From contig JAGTTD010000007.1 of assembly GCA_018398585.1 (NCBI GenBank), forward strand, positions 13,508,320 to 13,572,319: a stretch of 64,000 nt of DNA, given 5' to 3'. This document shows positions 11,101 through 22,453 of the stretch, piece after piece. Source of the DNA: Simmondsia chinensis (Eukaryota; Streptophyta; Magnoliopsida; Caryophyllales; Simmondsiaceae). The notes beneath the pieces were generated by a model. That model was not told the DNA's origin. It saw only the letters and a program-made list of their open reading frames with translations, and did not search any database. Positions within the stretch are counted from its first letter, which is position 1. Each line of letters opens with the position of its first letter. Made by a program: the position numbers and the translations under genes.

Positions 11101-12990
11101 TTATCCATGTAATTTGTAAATGTTGTCAAGGAAGATCCTTGCCAATTTCTCAGCGCTAACGGGTCGAGTAAGAGCAATAAAATGGCTATACTTAGTGAAA
11201 CGATCCACCACTACCCATATAACCTCTTTGCCTTCAGACCTTGGTAATCCCTCGATGAAGTCCTCGCTAATATTAATCCATGCTCCATCCAGAATAGGAA
11301 GTGGTTGAAGTAGACCCTTGTAATGATGATCTCCAAACTTCGTTTGTTGACATACTTCACAAGTCTTCACATAATCACTTACTTCTTTTTTCATGCTTGG
11401 CCATGTAAAGTACGCTTTAACTCTTTGATATGTGCCTTCTACACCGGCATGGCCTCCCCAAGATGCATCATGAGAAGCATGTATGATCTGATTTCTCAAA
11501 TCAGTAGCTGAACCAATGTATAACTTGCCACTGCATCTGATCAGTCCTCTCTGCATTGCTAAATCAGGACCTGCACTGCACTTTTCTACACCATTTACAA
11601 TAGCATTAGCCACACAATCTTGGGCAAAAGAATCACCCTCATATGTCTTGTATATTTCTTCCATCCAAGAAGGAACCACCACGGTTAAGGCACTACAATG
11701 ACCACTGTCAGCACCCTCATACTGTCTGGACAGCACATCCACAGCCACATTCTCTTTGCCTCTTTTATACTCAATGTCATAATCAAGGCCAAGCATCTTC
11801 ATAAGACCTTTCTTTTGAATCCTTGATACAATCTTTTGCTCAAGGAGATGCTTGAGGCTTTGGTGATCTGTTCGAATGGTGAACTTGTGACTCTCCAAGT
11901 ATTGCCTCCATTTTTCCATGGCTAAGAGAATTGCTAGATATTCCTTCTCATAGGTCGACATAGCTTGATGTTTAGGACTAAGGGCTTGGCTCAAGTAAGC
12001 AATAGGGCTTCCATTTTGAGAAAGAACAACCACTATACCAATGCCTCTCGCATCGGTATCCAAAACAAAGCTCTCGGTAAAGTTTGGCATTGCCAAAACT
12101 GGTGCTGCACACATTGCTGCTTTAAGGGCTTCAAATGCGGCTTGAGATCTCTCATTGCATGTAAAAGCATCCTTCTTCAGGAGTTTGGTTAAAGGTTTGG
12201 CAATAGAACCAAAACCCTTAATGTATTTCCTATAATACCCGGTCAATCCCAAAAAACCTCTCAATTGTTTCAAGGTGATCAGAATTGGCCACTCTTGCAT
12301 TGCACGAATCTTATTAGGATCAGTTGAAACTCCCTCTTGTGAGATGATATGACCCAAATACTCGAGCTTATTTTGAGCAAACGAACATTCAGACACTTTA
12401 GCAAAGAACTTGTGTTGTCGCATCAATACAAAAACTTTTCTAAGGTAAGTGAGATGAGCTTCGTATGTTGAGCTGTAAATTAGTGTGTCATCGAAGAAAA
12501 CGAGCACTGACTTCCTCAGAAAAGGCTTGAAAACGTCATTCATGGCTGCTTGAAAAGTGGCTGGATCATTTGTTAAGTCGAAAAGCATAACAACAAACTC
12601 GAAATTGCCATGATGAGTTTGAAAAGCTGTCTTATAGATATCCGGCTTGAGGACCCTGATCTGATGATACCCTTGCCTCAAATCAAGCTTTGAAAAGAAG
12701 CATGCTCCATGTAACTTGTCAAGCAAATCATCTATGACCGGGATGGGAAACTTATCCTTCATTGTTAGAGTATTCAACCAACGGTAATCAATGCACATTC
12801 TAGCCGAGCCATCTTTCTTCTTCACAAGGATCACAGGTGATGCAAAGGGACTATGGCTTGATCTAATGAAGCACATGTGAAGAAGCTCCTCAACTAGCCT
12901 CTCAATTTCTGTCTTTTGGCCATGAGCATACCAATATGGCCTAATCTTGACCGGATCGGCATTTGCACGCAAGGGAATGGCATGGTCCAT
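11101..12990 (-). pseudogene. Element C RT, RNase H and integrase N-terminal half (629 codons open)
   Basis: Longest open stretch of C. RT from about residue 30, catalytic FFDD at residues 165-168; the usually invariant [10 protein letters not shown] block reads VMLFDLTNDP, three substitutions that probably harm RT. RNase H from about residue 290 with DTDARG and TDHQSLKHLL. Integrase zinc-binding part near residues 490-545 (HDASWGGHAG, CEVCQQTK), then the first catalytic Asp (EDFIEGLP). Upstream it is closed by stops near 13021 and 13183. Confidence 0.9.
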
Positions 12991-14154
12991 AGTCCTTTGA
13001 GGAGGAAGACTCTTAGGCTCCTAAAAAATGTCCCCAAATTCATCAACTATGGTCTGCACTTCTGGAAGAATGCCCTGCTGCAGCTCTACCCAGGATATCA
13101 TGAACAAATGACCAATCCATTGTATTGCCTTCTTCTTGATTCCATCTTGCACTTGCTTGCCATCAATCAACTTGAGTTGAGCTTCCTATGATATGCCTTT
13201 CAAGGATACTTCGGTGCCATGAACCTCATATGCCACGGTCATCTTATCAAAATCAAACACAACCGGTTTAAAGGTTCTCATCCATTCCACCCCTAGCACC
13301 ATATCGCAACCTCCCAAAGGAAGAACTCTGAAATCAAAGGTGAATTGATGATCTTGCATAGACCATGGAAATGCTAAGCACTTGTTTTGAGTTGTCAATG
13401 AGTTGCCATCAGCCACCATCACCGCCAAGGGGTGAGCCTTTGTCACTTCATGCTTTACCTTCTTAATCAACTTAGGATCAATGAAGCTACGTGTACTCCC
13501 ACTATCACCAAGGATAATGATGGAATGTTTTCCAGCCTTGCCTCTGATTTTGATAGTGTTATGAGCTCCACTACCGGTTAAAGCCTTCATTGATATCTCT
13601 ACTTCAACATCACTTAATTCATCTTGTGATGTAAAGTCTGCACTGCCATCTTCTGCATCAGATTGCTCATTGCCAGGATCAGCATCAGCACGGGACCCCT
13701 TTGCATTCATCAATGCTTGTGTTTTGCACCTATGACCGGGCTGATATGGATGATGACAATGAAAGCAAAGCCTCACAGAACTTCTATCAGCAGCATGCTT
13801 AAAACCAGCACTGGAATTCTTCTGCTGAGGTCTGAACTTGCTGCCATGCTGCTTAAACTTGTCACTTGATTGGAATTGAGTAGCTTCAATCAATTTTTCC
13901 TTGTTATAAGCACCTGACAAAGTCTTAGGACCAATGGCTTTCACCATATTCTTGATTCTGGGCTTCAATCCACTTACAAAGCATGAAACGTAATAAGATT
14001 CAGCATCCTCGGGAGCTATGGACAAAACTGACAGCAAGTTGGCTCTTAAATTCTCAAATCTAAGCATACACACTCTCATGGTTGAAGTTTGAGACAATCT
14101 GTTAAAGCTATCCACAACATCCATTGATTCACCTTCTCCATAACGTTCACACAT
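12991..14154 (-). pseudogene. Element C gag C-terminal half, zinc knuckle and protease
   Basis: From 14154: end of the capsid-like domain ([16 protein letters not shown]), zinc knuckle [15 protein letters not shown], acidic linker, then aspartic protease with GDSGSTRSFIDP in place of the family's [12 protein letters not shown], and the [15 protein letters not shown] block. A TAG after KGIS near 13183 and another near 13021 separate it from RT; all are in one ancestral frame. Confidence 0.87.
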
Positions 14155-14166
14155 TTCTTCTACGAA

Positions 14167-15087
14167 TTAGCCCCAAGAATGATTCAGTTTGCTCTTCAAC
14201 AAGCTATAATACCAAACCTCATGGTCACCATGTAAATGCACAGCAGCTAGCTGGAGCTTTTCATCTTCAGGTATGTTATAATACAGGAAGTACCGGTCAC
14301 ACCTTCTCAGCCATGATTCCCGTTGCTTTCCATCAAAAGGATCAATTTCAACTCTTGGCTGCCTGCAATTACCACTCCTACCACCAGATATAGTGTCATT
14401 ACTCACTGATCTATGCCGGTACTGTCGATTAGGAGGTCTATCAAGATGATCGAGCTCATCAAACTCAACTCTGCGCCGTAACACTGAATTCTGTGGTCTG
14501 ACAGTGCGGTCTACATTCAAAGCTTCAGGTCTGCAATGTGCTTGTCCAGAGGCTCGATCTTGATTGTCTACATCAATTTCAGGTTGCAGAGGTTGATTCT
14601 CAGTTGATCTGATGTTAATTGAAGGTACTACATTCGGCTGCATTATTGGAGACTTTCCTTGGCTCCTCACCAAACCTTCAGGTCTGTCTGCGTTAGCTTG
14701 CTGCTGATCTGCTTCAACTGAATGAAAGACCTGACTCCCAGGCTTCAAGATTACATTAGCACTTGATTTTCCTTGTTTATTAACCTGATCTTGCAATTTT
14801 TCCATTTTCTCTTCAATTTGTTGCAATCGTTCTTCCTTGTTCGTATCTCTATCCAAAATCTTCTACTGCATCCTCAACATTTGCTGATTGCTTTCATACT
14901 ACTGCTTAATCTTGATATTCTGCTGATCAAACTTAGCATTCAGCTGATCGAACTCGTCATATAACTCCCGGTGGTGATCAATTGATGCATGAGCACCAGA
15001 AACTGTAATTGCAGCAGTAAAATTCATTCTTGAACCACGTGCACTGGCTCCTCCAGCTCCAGATCTTGTTCTTACACCTTTGGTCAT
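14167..15087 (-). pseudogene. Element C gag N-terminal half
   Basis: Start chosen at 15087 (MTKGVRTRSG), matching [10 protein letters not shown] of D; an earlier in-frame ATG at 15114 lies in the leader. Coiled-coil segment near 14856-14780, a low-complexity linker, then the start of the capsid-like domain ([17 protein letters not shown]). Stops near 14896 and 14875, and TAG at 14167-14169 in place of Gln. Confidence 0.85.
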
Positions 15088-15111
15088 GTTTTCCTTTGAT
15101 TTAGCCAGCCT

Positions 15112-15129
15112 CAATCAATTAATTGATTG
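15112..15129 (-). other. Leader palindrome, element C
   Basis: Perfect 18-bp palindrome of arms CAATCAATT / AATTGATTG, ten bases from the PBS. Element I has a 14-bp version in the same place. Confidence 0.6.
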
Positions 15130-15154
15130 CTTGAACTAGCTCGGATACCAATTG

Positions 15155-15183
15155 TTAGGTTTCAATTCGAAATTGAAGCCTAA
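15155..15183 (-). other. U5-terminal hairpin, element C LTR
   Basis: Plus-strand arms TTAGGTTTCAATT and AATTGAAGCCTAA around CGA, 13 positions with one mismatch; it ends two bases inside the LTR terminus, next to the PBS. Confidence 0.65.
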
Positions 15184-15320
15184 CCTTGTAGAAGAAAGAG
15201 TTGGGTTGAGAAAAGAAGTGAAAGGGGATGAGAAATAGAGAAGGAGATGAGAAAAGAGAGTAATTCCAAAAGGAATTCTGATTTTATTAATTGGATGATC
15301 GAATTACATGCTTAAGACCC

Positions 15321-15328
15321 TATTTATA
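15321..15328 (-). promoter_or_regulatory. LTR promoter TATA box, element C
   Basis: TATAAATA on the minus strand in the middle of the 5' LTR, followed by CT-rich U5. The same box is at 9968-9975 in the 3' LTR. Confidence 0.6.
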
Positions 15329-15554
15329 CACATTTGGGCACATTGCATCAAGACAAATTCAAACTAACCGAAAAAATAGCCATTCCCGCCTAATTCTGCA
15401 GCAAACCCCTGATTTTGACCCGGGTGGACTGACCAACCGCTTTTGGCGCCAAAAAACCACCCCAACCGACAATTAAAATCTAACAACTCAACAATGAAAC
15501 ACTTAACAACAATTACAACCAGAAAGTACAATTAAATTCTAATGATTCATAACA

Positions 15555-15747
15555 AATTGGCCGGATGTGTTGGATATGTTGTGCTAGCATAATGTGCTAG
15601 CATAATATCCCTTAGCTTTGATACCGGAATCGTAACAGGCACTAGCTTATTGGACGTTGGCGCTGGACATGGTGCTGGACCGGATGACACTGAACCTTGA
15701 CAATGTCATGATAATGTCACAGTGCAGGACAAGTCAAGCTCGTGACA
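15555..15747 (-). repeat. 3' LTR of element F, second piece
   Basis: Resumes after element C (first five bases are the TSD copy) and matches 25312-25501, including the GTGCTAGCATAATRT repeats. Ends CTCGTGACA. Confidence 0.9.
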
Positions 15748-15764
15748 TTGCCCTCTGCTTCAAA

Positions 15765-15786
15765 CGATCCTTGTCCTCAAGGATCG
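15765..15786 (-). other. Pre-polypurine-tract hairpin, element F
   Basis: Arms CGATCCTTG / CAAGGATCG, 9 perfect pairs, loop AGGA. Against the ATTCTTG/CAAGAAT stem of other families, both arms changed together (TTC to TCC, GAA to GGA). Confidence 0.8.
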
Positions 15787-15789
15787 AAG

Positions 15790-17259
15790 TCGGGGAATTA
15801 ACCCCTGATAAATGCCCAGTCCTCCCACGTGGCGTTGTCCTCTGGCATGTCTTTCCATTAAATCAGCACTTGCTTGACCTTATGCCCCTTGCGCACTGTG
15901 GTGCGCTGCTTCAGCACGGCTTGAGGCTTCACCTCTAGGTTGCCCCCTCGATCCAGATTCGGTAGCTGTGAACAAAATGACACGTTTTCTCCCAGCTTCT
16001 TCTTTAGTCTGGACACATGAAAGACGGGATGCACTTGCAATCCTTCAAGCAGCTATAGTCTATGGGCAACCTTCCCAAGCTTGGCTATCACCTTGTAAGG
16101 CCCATAGTAGTGCACAGCAAGCTTAAGGTTTCTTCTCGTTGCCAAAGAGGTTTGGCGGTATGGTTGAAGCTTCAAGAAGACGAAGTCCCCCACCTCAAAA
16201 CTCCTGTCAGTCCTACGTGCATCCGCTTGCTTCTTGTAACGGTGTTGGGCCTCCTTGAGATTTTCCTTTAGCAAATTCACCATGACTTGGCATTCATTGG
16301 CCAAGTCCTCCACAGCAGCTGGCCTAGTGTCACACAGAAGATCCAAAGCTAATGTGCGAGGCTTATATCCATACAATGCATGAAAGGACGTTGTCTTGAT
16401 CGAGGGGTGGTAATTGGTGTTCTACCAATATTCAACCATCGGTAACCACTGTGCCCACAACTAGGGCCAATGAAGTGCCATCCCGCGTAGATATGACTCA
16501 AGGCATTGGTTGACCCTTTCGGTTTGTCCATCAAATTCAGGATGATATGCGTTGCTCATGCCCAATTCAACCCCCCTAAGGTGTAGCAGTTCCTTCAAAA
16601 ACATGCTTTAAAAAATCGTATCTCGGTCTAATACAATGTGCTTGGGAAGTCCATGCAACCGGTACACTATGTCAAGGTAGACTTGAGCCACTTTTGTTGC
16701 ATTGTAAATGTGTGTAGTGTCATGACGTGAGAATATTTGGTGAATCGATCCACTACCACGAAAATAGTGTCTTTTCCCAATGATCTCAGTAGTCCCTCTA
16801 TGAAGTCCATACTAACGCATTCCCATGCTTGGCTAGGCACGGGCAGTGGCTGAAGTTGCCCTGGGTATGCAACGTTCTTCCTTTTGATTCGTTGGCATGT
16901 GTCACATTTGCTCACCCACTCTTGCACTGCATGCTTCAATTTGGGCCAAAAGAAAAGGCGCTTGACACGCATTAGTGTGCCCAAGAGTGGCCTCCCATTG
17001 GAGAATCATGCAGCGCTTGTAAAACCTTGTCCCTGAGCTTGGTAGCACTGCCCACATAGATGCGCCCCTTATAATGCCGTACCCAGCTCTTGTAAGAGTT
17101 ATGATTGTTGCTCTCCAGGTCAATTACTAGTTGTGCAATTAACTTTGATGCATGCGCATCACCTTCGTAGGACTTAGCCACCTCTCGTATCCATAAAGGA
17201 ACCACGGATGTCATTAGCGTGTAGGCCGCACTCTCACTGTCCTCAGCGCCCCTTGACAA
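15790..17259 (-). pseudogene. Element F integrase
   Basis: From 17259: zinc-binding part (LHDSPMGGH, CDTCQRIKR near 16890), catalytic core MDFIEGLLRSLGKDTIFVVVDRFTKYSH (16800-16740), then several frameshifts; 16376-16053 carries the QADARRTDRSFEVGDFVFLKLQPYRQ block, and 16040-15858 the HPVFHVSRLKKKLG block and the chromodomain-like end. Inactive. Confidence 0.82.
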
Positions 17260-17302
17260 CGTGTCTGCGGGTCCTGTTCTCAGCCCCCTCCTTGTACAAG
17301 AT

Positions 17303-18408
17303 TCAGTATGTCAAGCCAATTCGTTTGGACAGACCCTTTTGCTGCAGCTGTGTGGTCACGCGTTGCTCCAAAAGATAGCGCAAGTTTGCGTGGTCTGTTT
17401 TGATGGTGAAGGAATTGTCCCATAGGTAATGTCTCCATTTCTCCACTGCCATAAGAACGGCCCTCAACTTCTTCTCATAGACTAAGAGCCCTAAGTGCCT
17501 TGGGCTTAAGGCCTTGCTCAAATAAGCCAAGGGCCTCCCTTGCATTAGCACTGCCCCTATGCCTACACTGCAGGCATCGGTCTCTAATATGAAGGGCTTG
17601 CTAAAATCTAGCAGGGCCACCATGGGTGCTATGGTCATGGCTTGTTTCAAAGTCTCGAATGTGTGCTTGGTCTCTTCGGTCCACTTGCACCCCCTTTTTT
17701 TAGGAGATTGGTCAGAGCTTTACAGATGGCCCCAAAACCTTTCACAAATTTTCTATAATAACTGGTGAGCCTAAGGAACCCCCTAAGGCCTCTCACATTC
17801 TTTGGTCTTAGCCAGTCTCTCATAGCCTCTATTTTCTCAGAATCTATTGCCACGCTTTCTTGGGAGATCACGTGCCCAAGATACTCCACACAGCCCCTGC
17901 CAAAGGCGCATTTGTTGTGCTTGGCATATAAGCAATGCGCGCACAATGTCTTCATCACCCTGCCCAAGTGCTCCAAGTGTGCTATCAAGTTTGGGCTGTA
18001 GATGAGTAGGCCATCAAAGAAAATGAGCACAAACTTGTGTAAGAACTCTACAAACACCTCGTTCATTAATGCTTGGAAAGTGACGGGGGCATGGGTCAGA
18101 CCGAAAAGCATGACCTTGAACTCGTAGTGGCCTTGGTGTGTCCTGAAGGCCATTTTATATCAGTCCTCCTCCTTGACCCTTAACTGATGGTAGCCTGCCC
18201 TCAAGTCTATCTTGGAGAAGATGTTGGCACCCTTAAGCTCATCTAGAAGGTCATCAATTACCGGCATTAGATATTTGACTTTGATGGTGATGCTATTGAG
18301 CTGGCGGTAGTCAACACAAAACCGGTAGGTTCCATCCTTCTTCCTCACAAGTAAAACTGGGGATTCAAAAGGGCTCCTGCTGGGTCTGATGATGGAGGAA
18401 GCTTGCAT
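17303..18408 (-). pseudogene. Element F RT and RNase H with altered active site
   Basis: From 18408: RT fingers ([21 protein letters not shown]), stop near 18160, palm 18153-17650 where the catalytic FFDD reads FFDG (18010-18021, second Asp to Gly), then thumb and RNase H (17650-17303, LETDACSVGIGAVL, IKTDHANLRYLL). The frame changes near 17650 and again near 17290. M sits directly upstream of the RT start. Confidence 0.87.
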
Positions 18409-18409
18409 C

Positions 18410-18837
18410 TGTTATGATTCTCATAATAGGGGGACATATGAAATAAAGTATAAATGTAATAAGGCATGGAATCGAGCCTATTGAGTTGTAATAGCTAGTT
18501 GTTATTGTAATTAGTAGCTTAAGCTTTGGTGAAGTCATGTAATAAGTGAAGTCTAGAGCTTAGGTGGTCAATGCCGGTCAATAGTGGCCGCTTAGTGAGT
18601 GGTTGGTGGCTATAGCATGAGTTGGATACAATGTAATAGATCATATCATGTAAGTAGTATAAATAGTAAGGCTTAGACTTGTAATCTCATAACTTTGATG
18701 AATGAATTGATATCTTTGATATCCCCCCTACTTTCTCATCCCTTTCCCTTCTTTCTCTCATGTAAACTCTATATTCTTTCTCATCTCATATTCTCTTTAT
18801 CTTAGCTTACGTTTCTGAATTAACCACAAACGTAACA
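18410..18837 (+). repeat. 5' LTR of element M (428 bp)
   Basis: TGTTATGATTCTC to AACGTAACA. TATA box TATAAATA at 18658-18665. The CT-rich U5 (TCTCATC, TTCTTTCTC) resembles that of arrays A and E. It is 19 bp shorter than the 3' LTR, which has a short local duplication near 22550. Confidence 0.93.
18658..18665 (+). promoter_or_regulatory. LTR promoter TATA box, element M
   Basis: TATAAATA upstream of CT-rich U5; the same box is at 22721-22728 in the 3' LTR. Confidence 0.6.
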
Positions 18838-19867
18838 ATTGGTATCAGATCCTTGATTTGGCTTCCGAATCAAGCTCATATCTGGAAAGAAATTACAAAA
18901 TACGATTAGTTGTATTGCAATTAATCAATAAAAACAATTGTGTTACAAATTTAGTTTAGATTTTTGGGATCAAAATTCAAATCTGAATTTTGAAGTGGAT
19001 TGGGCGGTTATTGCACAGTTTTCAGCAAGTAATTAAGAGGTGTTGCGGTTAAGATGATAATTGAGTGAATTACATAGAACAAAAGTTCAATTGATCAGTA
19101 TTGTTGAGTATATTCAACATTAAACTGATTTAGACTGAAATTCAAAGGAATCGATCAAGCAATTTGCTGCAGAAGTTGAATGCTGAAGCAAGTTTGTGCT
19201 GCCGAACTGGTGTGCTGAGCTAAGTCGATCATTCACTTGAATCTACTTAGAAGAAGTTACAAGTGAGCTAATTCATCCACATTGCACTTGATCATCATCA
19301 AAAGATCACAAAACAAGCTGAATAAAGGTTCAATCAGATTCTACAACTCATAAATTGAATTTAAGGTAACTGTTCTGAACAAAAAGTTCAAACTCGATTC
19401 AAATATGTTCTTCTTACTAGATTGTGATGAAAATGTGTTGATAAGCTTAGAAGTGGTGAGGATCCATCAGCATTTGCATTGATTCGTAAGAATTTTATGT
19501 TATCGAGCCACGATTTGCTTAGGCGAAACTTTGACAACATAGGTGAAACTCTGACAGTGGAAAAGAGAAACGAAAAATTGCTGAAATCTGATTTCGTTCG
19601 TGAAGTTCGTTTTAGGTATTGAGTTGAGGACTTGATTGCGAGCTTGAGTCGAGCTTAGGTCAGAAGTGTAAGTCAAATTAATCAACTAACATTAGGGTTA
19701 GGGTTTGTTATTCTTCCTCTGCTCGTAGTTCGTAAGTAGGGTTTGAATATCCGGTGATTCTTAAACCCGATCTTGAAAGCTTCGAAAATTGTCGATTTTA
19801 ACCATTTGTGCTGCTGTTAATTCGAAGATCATTCAGATCAATTCACAGCGTGAAGTTAAGAGCGATT
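18838..19867 (+). other. Long 5' leader of element M
   Basis: About 1 kb of AT-rich sequence with many stops in all frames and several upstream ATGs; I see no gene. PBS at its start. The length is unusual beside the short leaders of C, D and I. Confidence 0.6.
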
Positions 19868-21196
19868 ATGGATGGTAGTGATGCAACAGGTCAGGATTGG
19901 CTTGCGAATACATACTTTAACCATAGGATGAAGCAATTTTGCGATGAATTATTACAACAGGTGATGCAGCAAATCAATGGCAAGGTTGATCAGCAAGTTC
20001 AACCGCTTGAATCAGACAAATCTGATCAGGTCAATTTTTAATCACAAAAATTGGAGGATAGGATTAACAAGGGTTGGGATCAGTGTGGGGAGGAACTTGA
20101 AGTGAAATTAGCTGAGATTCAAGAACAATGTCGACGGCCAAACTCTTCCGCAGTAGCTGAAGCGCACATTGTGGAGCCACTTAATGTAGTTGATGAAGAA
20201 TTGGATCAAGGTAATACCGTAGTTGATGAACATGAGGTTGAAGTAGATGATCTTAATGAAGACTCATTGCTAGAGTTAGAGTATTTTCAAGAAGATGAGC
20301 CACAGTATGACATGCGTCAAGAATGGGAATACGATTTTCATGTCATGGGAATGATGAAGAGTGCAAAGAGTAAAGTGAAGCGGAATCATCTTAACGACAC
20401 ATTGAAAGAATTTTGGGAAACAAAGAAGATTACAAAGAAGAAATTGAAGCATAAAGTTGTGTTGCAACCTATGAGGTTTGATGATCAACAAAAGTTAACT
20501 CAAAATGCTGCTTCTACTGATGTATATGCTGAAGCTATGTATGCTGCTATACAAGGGGTAGTTGCTCCAGATTTTGGAATTCCAACCAAAATAATTGATG
20601 CCACTGCTAAGATTTCATTGCTATCATCTCCAAACCTGTTAAGTATTATCCCATGGCAAGCTTATATGCAGAATGGAGGCACTTTCTTTGTTGATCCATG
20701 TCATCCTGTTAAAAATACAGTTGTTGCTACGGCAATATCACCAAATGATGAGCAGAGCGTGTCTAAGTTCACTTTTGGGCATGATGGAGTGTTAACTTGG
20801 GTCCAGAACAACATCATCTTAGAGGTTGAGCAAGGTCTCTTGTGTTGGGTGAGAGATTACGAGTGTAGAGTGGCTGAAATGTACTATCGGCATGCCGATC
20901 GACAAGTTCGGCATGATCTATTCCTTCCTTTGAGTAGAATTGTGACTTATCCAAGTGCAAAATTTTGTGATAAGTGGCCTCTTGATCAAGGGGAAGACTC
21001 TCAAGACTATATAAAGCTGAAAAGAGTCGAAATTGGTGATTTAGGTGATGTAATTGGTGCTGGCAGACCGTTTGATCCAGGAAAGAACAAATTACAGGTT
21101 TTTGAGGTTGCAGAACATTCTTGGGGAGATTCTTCACTGTCCGTTGTGAATGAGCTGCTCAGATTTGGTTTGATTGGTGCTATTATGTCTTTTTGA
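19868..21196 (+). CDS. Element M ORF, 442 codons with one internal stop, function unknown
   Basis: Start at 19868 (MDGSDATGQDWL). An in-frame TAA at 20039-20041 interrupts it; 381 codons are open from 20051. Residues 1-100 are Gln/Glu-rich and look coiled-coil, as gag N-termini of the neighbours do. Residues about 105-160 are very acidic (VDDLNEDSLLELEYFQEDE), followed by a Lys-rich patch (KKITKKKLKHK). The C-terminal 250 residues (for example LSIIPWQAYMQNGGTFFVDP and TFGHDGVLTWVQNN) have no gag, protease, RT or integrase motif that I recognise, and no zinc knuckle. It may be a derived gag, a captured host gene fragment or a novel protein. Confidence 0.65.
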
Positions 21197-22413
21197 AGAT
21201 GTAATAACTTGTTCACTTCAAGTAGCTTCCACTTGGACATACAGCGAGCTGCAATATGTTGTTATGAACTGCATCGGGTTGGTTCTGCTGAGCTGCTGGA
21301 TTCTGCATCACTTTTGGTGCAATTGGGAAACAATCATGGATTTATTAAGCATGTCATGAGTTGGGTTAGTAGGTGGCTGTGTGAGTTGAAATTGTTGGAA
21401 AACATTGCAACGGAACACGATAAATCAGCAAGGAATTGAGTTCCAGTAGCTAATAAGCACTTTCGGCATGCCGATCGGCAAGTTCGGGGTGAAATAATTC
21501 TGTTTTTGAAGGGAGTTTTGATCAACAAGGTCTCTATCATGAAGCTGTGCTACTGGGAGGACATTTGCAAGTTCTTTTGTCTCCAAGGTTTCAGCTGAGG
21601 ACAAAGAAATCACTGAAGTTTTGGAGTCACAGCTGCATCCTCATGGGCCTACAATGTGTTGGGTTGCCATGATCAAGAATTGTGTCTGTTGGAGCTGCGT
21701 CTGGGAATGCCAACAACCAGAACTTGATGTTTGATTCACTTGGTTCGAGTTTGGAAGGCCTCCCGAGGTGTTAAAGGACTTCAAATGCATTTTTGTGTGG
21801 TTAATAATGTACCCATCTGTTGTGCAGCCCTCTACAAACAGAATTTCAAAGGTTGAAGATGCATTTGGTGGTTCGCAGCAGCAAATTAGAAGTTTGGGTT
21901 GTGTTAAATGCTACAAGAAGAAAGTGCGTGTGCTGTTGATCAGTGCAGACCTCTTGCGGATTATGGTACACTCAAGAGCAGCATTGTGCAGAGCTCTTGC
22001 GGATTATGGTACACTCAAATGCAGCATTGTGCGAAACAAGTTGTCCTTCCCATGTACCTGCAACATTTCAGAGTTAGCTCATCAATTGGTTTTTCAGCTG
22101 AATAAACTTCAGCATGAGTTCATCAATTACAGCTCTCCCCTCCACAACAATAGGTAATAGCAAGTTTCCAGCTTAAAATTCAGATTCAGATGTGCTCTTA
22201 CTGTTACTGATGTTCTGTTGCTGTCATGCTGCTGTTAGATTGTTGTTAAGGCTGTTATGGGTTGATTGATTGGTTAAGTGGCTGCTGCTGGTGTGTTTAG
22301 GCTACTTCAGATGTTGCTGCATTTCTGGCTGCAGCTCTTCATCCAAGTTTTCTTCATGTTTAGCTCGTTATTCCTATTGTGGCATTTGTTCTTCAAGCTT
22401 CAACCTTCTTCTT
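21197..22413 (+). other. 3' internal region of element M
   Basis: Short broken frames only. Two direct repeats stand out: GGCATGCCGATCG with flanks at about 20888 (inside the ORF) and 21463, and a 43-bp tandem duplication at 21951-21993 / 21994-22036. It may be the decayed remainder of a longer coding region. Confidence 0.55.
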
Positions 22414-22433
22414 GATTCTTGGGGACAAGAATC
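22414..22433 (+). other. Pre-polypurine-tract hairpin, element M
   Basis: Arms GATTCTTG / CAAGAATC, 8 perfect pairs, loop GGGA, followed by AAAGGGGGGGAAG. M has no pol here, so coding constraint cannot explain the structure. Confidence 0.78.
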
Positions 22434-22453
22434 TTTTAAAGGGGGGGAAGTAT

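Larger units (their letters stand above)
9800..15554 (-). mobile_element. Element C: full-length Ty3/Gypsy chromovirus (5755 bp)
   Basis: LTRs 9800-10202 and 15153-15554, perfect TSD AATTG (9795-9799, 15555-15559), PBS at 15139-15150 with one mismatch, purine tract next to the 3' LTR. The gag-pol frame runs from 15087 to 10232 on the minus strand with a few stops and one frameshift near 11100. It is among the younger insertions: both LTRs are nearly the same length and sequence by eye. Confidence 0.95.
15153..15554 (-). repeat. 5' LTR of element C (402 bp)
   Basis: Same ends as the 3' copy. TATA box (minus) at 15321-15328. The U5-terminal hairpin spans 15155-15183. Right flank AATTG is the TSD. 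Confidence 0.93.

Noticed and set aside
19500..19685. Minus-strand open frame in the M leader
   Set aside because: No domain, opposite to the M promoter, unremarkable length for random AT-rich sequence.
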